From an uncultured Bacteroidota bacterium (GTDB lineage: Bacteria; Bacteroidota; Bacteroidia; NS11-12g; UBA9320), in NCBI GenBank assembly GCA_937124965.1, contig CAKZLB010000036.1, forward strand, positions 62,001 to 126,000: a stretch of DNA of 64,000 nucleotides, given 5' to 3'. The notes beneath the pieces were generated by a model. That model worked only from the letters and a program-made list of their open reading frames with translations, searched no databases and was not told the DNA's origin. Position 1 is the stretch's first letter, and each line of letters begins with the position of its first letter. Made by a program: the position numbers and the translations under genes. Positions 9,011 through 17,285 of this stretch are shown here, piece after piece.

Positions 9011-10936
9011 TTACGCCTCTTCTAGTTCTAACAATTTTTCAACCCAAATATCCATTTCTGCCTCTAACTTAACTTTGTCTGAAGACAAGTCTTGATGTTT
9101 ATTTGATAATTCCAATAGTTTTTGATGATCAGCAACGATTTCAGGTTTTGCTAAGTCCTTTTCCATTTCCAAAATCGTTTCCTGTGTTTTATTTATGCGG
9201 ACTTCAAGCTTTTCAATTTCCTGTTCTACTTTGCGAATTTGCTGTTGTCGTTTGCGATCTTCATCTGTTTTAACAGGATTCTTTGTAGGCTTTTCTACCT
9301 TCTTCTCTACCTTCTTTGAAGTTTCTTGCTTTTGTTCATCTTGTTGCTTCTTCCAATATAAGAATTCATCGTATGAACCTGGATATTCTCTGATTTGTTC
9401 ATCTTCAATCCACCATATTTTGTTTGCTACTTCTTTCACGAAGTGCCTGTCGTGGCTAACCAATACAAAACTGCCTTCGTACTGCTGTAATGCTTGAATT
9501 AATACGTCAATACTCTGTATATCGAGGTGATTGGTAGGCTCATCTAACAACAAGAAGTTAGCTTTTTCGACTAAGGTTTTTGCCAATGCAACTCTAGACT
9601 TTTCTCCTCCACTAAGTACTTTAATTGGTTTAAAAACATCATCACCAGCGAATAAAAAGCAACCAAGAACATTTCTCAATTCTGATTCCAACAAACCACT
9701 CCCATGCTCAGTTAACTCCTGCAAAATCTCATTTTCCAAATGAAGCGCTTGCAACTGATGTTGAGCGAAAAAAGAGGTTACAACATTGTATCCTTCCTTT
9801 CGTTCGCCTTTAAAAGGTTCAGTATTGGCAATTATTCTAAGAAGCGTAGATTTCCCCTTACCGTTGGCCCCGATAAGCGCAATTTTATCTTTTCGAATTA
9901 TTTCTCCTCCAGTGTTGGTAAGAATTCTATTATCTCCAAAGTGCTTTGTAATATCATTCAGTTCCATCACAATCTTTCCAGATTCTTTGTTGATACTAAA
10001 TTTCAAATTTACTCGAGGACCATCGCCTTCAATCAGCTCAACTTTGTCTAGTTTATCAAGCATCTTCACCCTACTTTGAACAGCTGTTGCTTTAGATGCC
10101 TTTGCTCTAAATCTCGAAATAAACTTTTCTTGATCTTTTATATATTGTTGCTGGTTTTCGTACTGTCGCTGCAATAAATCATCACGTTCTTCTTTCGCTT
10201 TTAAAAAGAAATCATAATTCCCGTCCCAGATATAAAGCTTTTGATTTGCTACTTCTACAATTTTAGTAACCATTTTGTTCAAGAAAAACCGATCGTGAGA
10301 AACCACGATAACAGTTCCTTGATAGCTTTGAAGGTAGTTTTCTAGCCACTCAATTGATGGAAGGTCTAAGTGGTTCGTCGGCTCATCCAGCATCAATAAG
10401 TCTGGTTGTTCGAGTAACATTCGTGCTAAAATCACACGCATTCTCCAACCACCACTAAACTCTTTTAATGGTCTCGTTAAGTCGGATGTTTTGAATCCAA
10501 GGCCCTCAAGAATTTCTTCGGTGACACTCTTCATCTGGTATCCATTTTTACGTTCAAACTCCGTTTGCAAATGGCCCAAGCGATCTAACATAACTTCAGT
10601 AACCTCCTCAGTTTCCATCCGTTTGTAGATAGCGTTCATCTCCACTTCAATCTCGATTACCTCATTAAACGCTTGCATTGCAACATCTACAATCGACAGA
10701 TCAACTGCAGTCTCTGACATTTCTTGATGAAGATACCCAACTTTGAGACTTTTCATTTTGGAAATAGTTCCTTCCCGAAGCTCATACTCTCCTGTTATTA
10801 AGCGCAGTAGCGTCGTTTTCCCAGTTCCATTTTTACCTACCAGACCAATGCGTTCTTTTGGTTTTATATGCCAATTGGCATTTTTATACAGGTAATTACC
10901 ACCAAATTCGTATGAGATATCGTTTAAACCGATCAT
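9011..10936 (-). CDS. ABC-F family ATPase (EttA/Uup type)
   Basis: A 641-residue soluble protein with two ABC domains and no membrane segments. Domain 1 has Walker A GKNGTGKTT (about 36-44), signature FSGGWRMR and LMLDEPTNHLD. Domain 2 has GANGKGKST, LSGGEKSR and LLLDEPTNHLD. Between them is the P-site tRNA-interaction linker (about 245-300, rich in Lys, Arg and Gln). A Lys/Glu-rich coiled coil of about 110 residues ends the protein, as in Uup. ABC-F proteins act on the ribosome; some give antibiotic resistance. It is the last gene of the prmA-plsY-clpS operon, 20 bases after clpS. Confidence 0.92.
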   Translation of the reverse strand: MIGLNDISYEFGGNYLYKNANWHIKPKERIGLVGKNGTGKTTLLRLITGEYELREGTISKMKSLKVGYLHQEMSETAVDLSIVDVAMQAFNEVIEIEVEMNAIYKRMETEEVTEVMLDRLGHLQTEFERKNGYQMKSVTEEILEGLGFKTSDLTRPLKEFSGGWRMRVILARMLLEQPDLLMLDEPTNHLDLPSIEWLENYLQSYQGTVIVVSHDRFFLNKMVTKIVEVANQKLYIWDGNYDFFLKAKEERDDLLQRQYENQQQYIKDQEKFISRFRAKASKATAVQSRVKMLDKLDKVELIEGDGPRVNLKFSINKESGKIVMELNDITKHFGDNRILTNTGGEIIRKDKIALIGANGKGKSTLLRIIANTEPFKGERKEGYNVVTSFFAQHQLQALHLENEILQELTEHGSGLLESELRNVLGCFLFAGDDVFKPIKVLSGGEKSRVALAKTLVEKANFLLLDEPTNHLDIQSIDVLIQALQQYEGSFVLVSHDRHFVKEVANKIWWIEDEQIREYPGSYDEFLYWKKQQDEQKQETSKKVEKKVEKPTKNPVKTDEDRKRQQQIRKVEQEIEKLEVRINKTQETILEMEKDLAKPEIVADHQKLLELSNKHQDLSSDKVKLEAEMDIWVEKLLELEEA

Positions 10937-10956
10937 GAAAAATTTCTATATTTATA

Positions 10957-11247
10957 TTAAACCATTTCTAACGTTGCCGACAAACCATGTTGAGTCAACG
11001 CTTCACAGATTGGTTTTAACTCTGTTGAGGAACCATGCTTTACAGCACACTTTCCTTTAAAGTGAATAATTAGAGCACATTGCTCAGCTTGCTCTGGAGT
11101 GTGTTCGCAATATTTAACCAAGCAATCAATTACATGATCAAACGTGTTTACGTCATCGTTGAAAATGATTAGTGCATAACCACCTATCAGTTCCTCTATA
11201 ACGTCAACCTCTGTTTCTTCTGCTGTTTGTGTACCTTGGATATTCAA
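10957..11247 (-). CDS. clpS: ClpS, adaptor of the ClpAP/ClpCP protease
   Basis: A 96-residue adaptor that brings N-degron substrates to the Clp AAA+ protease. The core motif IIFNDDVNTFDHVI is the standard substrate-pocket segment, and HTPEQAEQCALIIHFKGKC corresponds to the second conserved helix. The start is TTG at 11245-11247; no in-frame ATG precedes the conserved core. It begins 6 bases after the plsY stop and is followed closely by the ABC-F gene. Confidence 0.92.
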   Translation of the reverse strand: MNIQGTQTAEETEVDVIEELIGGYALIIFNDDVNTFDHVIDCLVKYCEHTPEQAEQCALIIHFKGKCAVKHGSSTELKPICEALTQHGLSATLEMV

Positions 11248-11253
11248 TGAAAC

Positions 11254-11880
11254 CTACTTTTTCTTAAACAAGTAAATCTTTTTCTCTTCACCACGCATTA
11301 TTCGACCAATATTTGCTCGATGAGTGTACAGAACTAAGATTCCTGCAAAGATGCCAAAAATTAGCAAAAATGGCTCACTAAAACCATATCGGATATATGT
11401 CATTATTCCGAAACTCAGCGTCGAAAGGATTGACCCCAAAGACACCATATTAGTTGATATCAGGATAATCAGAAAAATTGAAATGCAACCAAGTGCCAAA
11501 ATTGGATCAATTGCTATTACCATTCCAAGTAGCGTGGCTATTCCTTTTCCGCCTTTAAAGCTTGCAAATAATGGGTAAATGTGACCGACTACAGCCATTA
11601 AACCAAAAAGAATTTTAAATCCGATTATGTATTCAGGTAAAATAGATTCAGAGAAGTACACAAGATTAACTGCCGTTGCACCTTTCAAAATATCCATGAT
11701 TAAAACCGTGATACCTGCTCGTTTTCCAAGTACTCTAAAGGTATTCGTAGCACCAGCACTCATGCTTCCGTGGAGTCTTACGTCTAAACCGTGAAATGAC
11801 TTGCCAACCAAAACAGCTGAGGGAATAGACCCTAAAACATAAGAAACTATAATTAATATTACTTCGACAAATGAAATCAT
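11254..11880 (-). CDS. plsY: Glycerol-3-phosphate acyltransferase PlsY
   Basis: A 208-residue inner-membrane enzyme that moves an acyl group from acyl-phosphate to glycerol-3-phosphate, the first step of phospholipid synthesis. Hydrophobic segments and the family motifs are present: GSIPSAVLVGK near the N-terminus, GSMSAGATNTFR, and FKGGKGIAT. The start ATG overlaps the stop TGA of the preceding gene as ATGA, which indicates translational coupling with the giant secreted protein. The upstream partner PlsX is not in the window. Confidence 0.95.
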   Translation of the reverse strand: MISFVEVILIIVSYVLGSIPSAVLVGKSFHGLDVRLHGSMSAGATNTFRVLGKRAGITVLIMDILKGATAVNLVYFSESILPEYIIGFKILFGLMAVVGHIYPLFASFKGGKGIATLLGMVIAIDPILALGCISIFLIILISTNMVSLGSILSTLSFGIMTYIRYGFSEPFLLIFGIFAGILVLYTHRANIGRIMRGEEKKIYLFKKK

Positions 11881-14800
11881 TCCTCTAATGAATCTATTAT
11901 ATCTACGTGCTTTGTTACTTTTAATGGAGAGCTTAATCGAACATTATACCCTCGTTCATTAACCTTACTTGCTCGTTGTCTTAACAGCAAATTAAAGTCT
12001 TTGTCAGTAGAATACACAAATAGATTACCTCGTTGATACTCAAAATAGAAGTAATCGTACTTCGTTAGTTCAAAGTAAAACCCTATTCGTGTTCCACTTC
12101 TTCTCTGCTCGATGATTGTATAAGCGTTTAGTTTTTTGTTGACTTGTTTCCCATGAATCGTAGACACTTCAACAGGCTGTTTTGAAACAAATGCGTGCAG
12201 TGTATGTGAATAATAGAATTCACAATTAGCAAGCATAAAGTCTTTCTTCAACTCGTCAATTTGCTTTATTTCCCCAATATCAATTATGTCTTGTCGTACT
12301 TTGTCATATTTTTTGTCTTCAGTGACAAGCTCTGCCAAATTGCGTTTCACGTCATCGTTATCTGGACTAGCGCGAGGGGCATCTGATGCTTTTTCATCGA
12401 TTAATTGATGAAGTCGAAGCCAACACTCCTCTGGCAGTTTAACGTCCATCGCCATTAACATATTAAATGTAAACGTAGAATCATCCTCTTCTTTACGTGC
12501 TTTACCGATAGTCTTGATGCTAAAATTTTCATGCATATCCAACCCGAAGTCAAAAACACCCTCAGCGGTAATTGATTTATCTCCTTCATTGAATGCCATA
12601 ATATTTCCACGGATTGCTCCATTCAATAACTTATTACTATCACCTACGGCAAACTCGTCGCGGATTTCGTCATAAAAGAAAACACCTGTGTCAATGCTTA
12701 AATTTTGATCGGTAAACGAAAATTTCTGACCAAAGAAATTTGGATAAACACTAACTGAATCATTTGGAGATAAGCTAATTCCGATGTCAACCTTTTTTCG
12801 ATCAATATTACGTGGCTCACTCGCATCAACTATGATATTGTTTGGATCTGGTTGATCTTTATATCTAAACCATTGGCTTTTAATATCTTTAAAGGTATGA
12901 AGTGGTTTAACAAACCCTTTAAACGAAAGGAATTGATCTTTACTCAACAAGTCCACTGTTCCCTTATAGCCAATTTTAGGACTTATAGAAAAGTCGACAG
13001 TGTCAGCAACATAACCTGTTGCTTGAATGGTAGAGGTATCTTGCAACACGCGCATCTTGTCGAAAAACAATATTTGACCAGACTCGTGTTTGTCCTTGTA
13101 CACATAATAACCATTTCCAGAAATGCTCAATCTTCCTTCAACGGTCAATCTACAATCATACAGTTCATGGTATTTATTTTCTCGATTTGCAAGCATTTTC
13201 GCTTTCTCAAGTGGTTTCAACACTGCATCTTTTAGGATGGTAACTTTTCCTTCATCCGGAAACACTCTTGAGTCAGCTACATCGATATACGGTACTTCTT
13301 CCGCATAAATAATTCCTTCGTTCATATCGAACAACGCCTTTGTACTTTGGAAAACTAAACCATTTTGTGATGGATTTTGTGATTTAAACACGTAATCTTC
13401 TGACTTTTGACGTCCCGTTGGAGTCAACAAAATTGTCTTCTTATCCATATCCCACTTAAACTCATCCATGGTGGATGCAAATTGATTATACGGAAACTGT
13501 GTTAAGTGACCTAGTTCGTTTGCTCTAAAATCACCCGTTCTCTTTTCAAAATCGATGTGTGACTGAACGTTTGTTGATACAAATGAAATTTTTCCTGCAT
13601 CAACATCGCCAATTTTAATACTTGACACATCGGCATCTGCATGGATCGGATTAAACTTCATATCTGCCGAAGCTAAAACAGCATTATCCCAACGCAATTC
13701 TCCGTTTCCTGATAACTCTGACGGAGTTTGTAACAAATTACCTTCAAATACTTGTCCATCGTCGAATATATCAACTTCATGCTCTTTCGTGTTTAAATAC
13801 ATCTTATCCTCTTTTGGTAGCCAATGAGACAAGATATCGGAAGCAATCATTCGTGGGTATTTTTCACTTCGTTTAATTTCATAGTGATCTACTTCTGCGT
13901 TTGTAGAGTCGGGTGTCATTAGAATATTCTGCGACTCGAGTTTTGCGCCTTCATAGTCAATACTTCCCTTGGCGTAAAAGCCTTCCTCGCTCATGCTTAT
14001 GTCGATATCACCATGACCTTTGCCACCATACATTGGATATCCTCCTGGTGGGTTTGCCTTGGTAAATCCAAGAGAATAATCCTTCATAATCGAAGCTTCA
14101 TATCGAAACTCAGGTAGAATTCCACCAGAAACAAAGTTGCCAGGAAACTTCAAACCAGCTATCGTGAAATTATCAAGACTATCAATGTCGAATGGATCCA
14201 CTTCAAACCTAAATTCATCTTTTTTATACGTGCCCCCATGAATCGTGTTTTTATCGTATGCAATGACTGATGGTGCCTTACTGACAAAACGTGGATATTC
14301 AGGATAATCTGTTAACCCCGACTTATTGTTGGACTTATCTATATATATGATTCCATGAATATCTCTCAATACCGACTTCACTGGAATTAAGAACTTCTGA
14401 CTAAGTGTATCTGGAAACCAGAGTTTTAACGAATCAATCTTTTCTGAGGTGATGGTAAAGTCCTGATAACTAAAATCAAATTGATCTCCAAAAAAATCGA
14501 ATCTACCTGCGGTTACCTTTCCATCAAACTGTAATCTTCGTTTGTTTTTCACACGAACAAACTGATCTCTTGGATAGGCTATTACATATTGTGAATCGCT
14601 AAACTGAAACGCTCTTACTCCTTGAATGTCTAAATCATAATTGACTAAGTTTAAGGTCGCATTTGGTTTTGCTGCAATCACAGAACTAAAGCGAAGAATA
14701 TCGTAATCAGCTAATTTCCAATGGTTTTTATAGTAATTAAGTAGTTTTTCCTTGATAACAATTTCTTCTGTTTCTGTATCATAATAGATGAGCCCTTCGT

Positions 14801-16322
14801 TGGCTAAACCGATTACTTGTGGATATAAGTTTTCCTTTTTACTGGTTCCTAAATAAGCTGCATATTGTGACAGTTTCAAGTTACGAGAGCGTGTCTGCAT
14901 ATAGTATCGATAGAGTTTGTCGATCGGATGATACGCCATCATTCCTCCTCGGGTTATTTTCTCGTAGTTGTAGTCTTTAAAATAATTTTTAGAAACAAAA
15001 AGGGCTCGTTCTTCATTGATTATCATATCAAAATCAATTTTAGGCTCTTCCATTTTCCAAATAATCTGATCAACCATAATTTCTATATTATGATCTGAAT
15101 CAAAAAACGGTGCTTGTTCAATACCTTTCTGGCCTCTTAACAAGGATAATCTTTTTCCTTCTTGAGTAAACGTCAATTGTACTCTTGGGTGATAAATCTC
15201 TCCGCTATCTGTGTAAATAGAGGCTTCTGATTGTAGACCCATAATTTTACCATCGGAAATTGTAAAAACATTTGATTTTGCCTCTACAATCAACTTCCCT
15301 TCATAATAAAACTCAAAAACCGCCTTGTTAAACTCACTTCCTTTTCCTTGCATTCGATTTCCATCCATAGCAAATCCGCCTTTAAAAACGATGTTACCAT
15401 CAACAAAGCCTTTGATTGCCAAGTCATCTTCAAACGAGATAAACTTAGGGTATCGAGATTCATTAAAATTGTCGTCTTTACGGTACAACGTCCGAGCAGA
15501 AACCTTGTCTTCTAAACTGCCCATTATTTTACCATCTAAAACTCCTTTATACTGAAAGGAAACTGTGTCAATCTTTAATCCGGGAGTTGACATATCAATC
15601 TGATAGTTGTCAAACTCGGCAAACGCTTGCACTGCCGATAACCCAACACGCTCCCAGTCAATTATTCCGCTTTCTCCCGTCCAGCTCTCTGACAGAATAT
15701 CATAACTTCCAGAAGTAGATCGAACAATAAGCGAGTCGTCTGGTCCATGACAAATAATATCTACATTTGTTAACCGGAGAAACACTTTTGTAGCTTGATA
15801 ATCAAATTTATAGTCCGTTTTACTGAAATGCCATCGTTTGCTGTCGTCTTCGTAAAGCGTTCTATTTTCAAACAACCCAAGAGAGGTTTCAAGAACTTTT
15901 AAATACGAGCGCCTATTGCTTTTGATAAGTTTATATTGGTTTTTAAGCCAGTCATCAAACTTCGCTTCAGATACTCCTGAGTTTGAATCTTTTGCCGCAA
16001 CTAGAGTCTTCATGTATAGTTCTAAATCAGGTTTGATTTTGAACTTTTTAAGAACCATATATTCTGCTAAACGAATTACCGTCCCTTCTTGATCTTCTGA
16101 ATAAATACCACTATTCCATTGATCTTCAAATACTTCAAAAGTTTTTTGTACAGATTTATCGTTTAGTTTTTTTACGTGATCACCAAGCTCTCCAATAAAC
16201 ACTTCAGGGCGTTTACTGAATCCTTTGGTTTGAGAAAAACCATGTGTGCTCGTAATCAGAATTGAAAAAAGCAGTATTAAAAATTTATGAAAATGTGTTT
16301 TATATAGCGTGTCCTTCATCAT
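11877..16322 (-). CDS. Giant secreted beta-rich protein of unknown function (1481 aa)
   Basis: I do not recognise a named family. The N-terminus is a signal peptide (hydrophobic LILLFSILITS, cut near GFSQ). The N-terminal 150 residues look helical; the rest is a long run of short beta strands with repeated words such as GK.M......F...G.L, F.DQFDFSYQDFTI and KVTAGRFDFFG. This is what one expects of an elongated beta-helix or beta-taco, or of OstA/AsmA-type envelope proteins. No T9SS sorting domain ends it. It sits 6 bases after prmA and overlaps plsY by 4 bases, so it is co-translated with a phospholipid-synthesis gene. A role in envelope lipid traffic is speculation. Confidence 0.8.
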   Translation of the reverse strand: MMKDTLYKTHFHKFLILLFSILITSTHGFSQTKGFSKRPEVFIGELGDHVKKLNDKSVQKTFEVFEDQWNSGIYSEDQEGTVIRLAEYMVLKKFKIKPDLELYMKTLVAAKDSNSGVSEAKFDDWLKNQYKLIKSNRRSYLKVLETSLGLFENRTLYEDDSKRWHFSKTDYKFDYQATKVFLRLTNVDIICHGPDDSLIVRSTSGSYDILSESWTGESGIIDWERVGLSAVQAFAEFDNYQIDMSTPGLKIDTVSFQYKGVLDGKIMGSLEDKVSARTLYRKDDNFNESRYPKFISFEDDLAIKGFVDGNIVFKGGFAMDGNRMQGKGSEFNKAVFEFYYEGKLIVEAKSNVFTISDGKIMGLQSEASIYTDSGEIYHPRVQLTFTQEGKRLSLLRGQKGIEQAPFFDSDHNIEIMVDQIIWKMEEPKIDFDMIINEERALFVSKNYFKDYNYEKITRGGMMAYHPIDKLYRYYMQTRSRNLKLSQYAAYLGTSKKENLYPQVIGLANEGLIYYDTETEEIVIKEKLLNYYKNHWKLADYDILRFSSVIAAKPNATLNLVNYDLDIQGVRAFQFSDSQYVIAYPRDQFVRVKNKRRLQFDGKVTAGRFDFFGDQFDFSYQDFTITSEKIDSLKLWFPDTLSQKFLIPVKSVLRDIHGIIYIDKSNNKSGLTDYPEYPRFVSKAPSVIAYDKNTIHGGTYKKDEFRFEVDPFDIDSLDNFTIAGLKFPGNFVSGGILPEFRYEASIMKDYSLGFTKANPPGGYPMYGGKGHGDIDISMSEEGFYAKGSIDYEGAKLESQNILMTPDSTNAEVDHYEIKRSEKYPRMIASDILSHWLPKEDKMYLNTKEHEVDIFDDGQVFEGNLLQTPSELSGNGELRWDNAVLASADMKFNPIHADADVSSIKIGDVDAGKISFVSTNVQSHIDFEKRTGDFRANELGHLTQFPYNQFASTMDEFKWDMDKKTILLTPTGRQKSEDYVFKSQNPSQNGLVFQSTKALFDMNEGIIYAEEVPYIDVADSRVFPDEGKVTILKDAVLKPLEKAKMLANRENKYHELYDCRLTVEGRLSISGNGYYVYKDKHESGQILFFDKMRVLQDTSTIQATGYVADTVDFSISPKIGYKGTVDLLSKDQFLSFKGFVKPLHTFKDIKSQWFRYKDQPDPNNIIVDASEPRNIDRKKVDIGISLSPNDSVSVYPNFFGQKFSFTDQNLSIDTGVFFYDEIRDEFAVGDSNKLLNGAIRGNIMAFNEGDKSITAEGVFDFGLDMHENFSIKTIGKARKEEDDSTFTFNMLMAMDVKLPEECWLRLHQLIDEKASDAPRASPDNDDVKRNLAELVTEDKKYDKVRQDIIDIGEIKQIDELKKDFMLANCEFYYSHTLHAFVSKQPVEVSTIHGKQVNKKLNAYTIIEQRRSGTRIGFYFELTKYDYFYFEYQRGNLFVYSTDKDFNLLLRQRASKVNERGYNVRLSSPLKVTKHVDIIDSLEE

Positions 16323-16328
16323 TTCTTG

Positions 16329-17153
16329 TTATAGTTTTTTGTACATGAGCGACTCCCAATCTCCCAGTGAAATGTTTCTGATTAATTCAAAGTCTAACGA
16401 CTTAGTTGCAGAATCAACTTCTTTCAAATCAAAGTTCAAAAATCCGGCCAATACCAAATAACCACCTGTTGATACATGTTTGGCAAGGTGAGGTAAAAGA
16501 GTCATGTTAATATTTTTCGTAATGTTTGAAAGAACGATATCAAAATTCTCGTCAGGAATTGCTTCAGCGCTCCCATGCAAAAGACTAACGTCAACTGATT
16601 TATTATATTTTAAATTCTCCTCCGCATTGTTAACAGAGTTCAAATCATAGTCGATACCAACAGTTCGACCTGCACCAAGTTTTTGAGCAAGAAATGCCAA
16701 AACGCCAGTTCCTGTTCCCATGTCTAACACCTTCTTATTTGTAAAGTCCAATGTCAACATCATTTGAATTACAAGTTGAGTTGTTTCGTGATGTCCTGTG
16801 CCAAAAGACATCTGTGGTTGAATTATAATCTCGTGCTCAATAGACTCAATTTCTTTGTGAAACGGTGATCTTATATACACTCGGTCATCAACTATAATTG
16901 GATCATAGTTTTTTTCCCACTCCTCATTCCAGTTTCGATCTTCTAACGGTTTGTAGGAAAAACTATTTTCCATTTGGTATTTCCCGAGAGTATCGTACAG
17001 CCTTTTGTGTAAAAAATCGGATTGTGGAATATAAGCAACCAACATGGTGCCTTGATCCCAAAAACCTTCGTAACCGAGTTGCTCTAATTCAGCTATAATA
17101 ACATCTTTTCGTTCCTCTAAAAGTGGAATTGAAACTTCAATATATTGCGTCAT
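16329..17153 (-). CDS. prmA: Ribosomal protein L11 methyltransferase
   Basis: A 274-residue class I SAM-dependent methyltransferase that trimethylates ribosomal protein L11. The N-terminal small domain matches PrmA (EVSIPLLEERKDVIIAELEQLGYEGF). It is followed by the linker motif PQMSFGTGHHETT, unique to PrmA, and the SAM-binding loop VLDMGTGTGVLAFLAQKLGA. The motif near the active site reads LSNITKNI where many PrmA have ANI. It is the first gene of the operon that continues with the giant secreted protein, plsY, clpS and the ABC-F gene. Confidence 0.93.
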   Translation of the reverse strand: MTQYIEVSIPLLEERKDVIIAELEQLGYEGFWDQGTMLVAYIPQSDFLHKRLYDTLGKYQMENSFSYKPLEDRNWNEEWEKNYDPIIVDDRVYIRSPFHKEIESIEHEIIIQPQMSFGTGHHETTQLVIQMMLTLDFTNKKVLDMGTGTGVLAFLAQKLGAGRTVGIDYDLNSVNNAEENLKYNKSVDVSLLHGSAEAIPDENFDIVLSNITKNINMTLLPHLAKHVSTGGYLVLAGFLNFDLKEVDSATKSLDFELIRNISLGDWESLMYKKL

Positions 17154-17285
17154 AATTCGAAAGCAATAATAAAGCTGTAAAGCTACATTAACCTATAGCG
17201 TTGTTTAATTGTAGATAAATAGAAAATCCTTAATTTCCGGTAATGAAAATCTAGTAATATTGATACAAGTTTATTAAAACAATCT

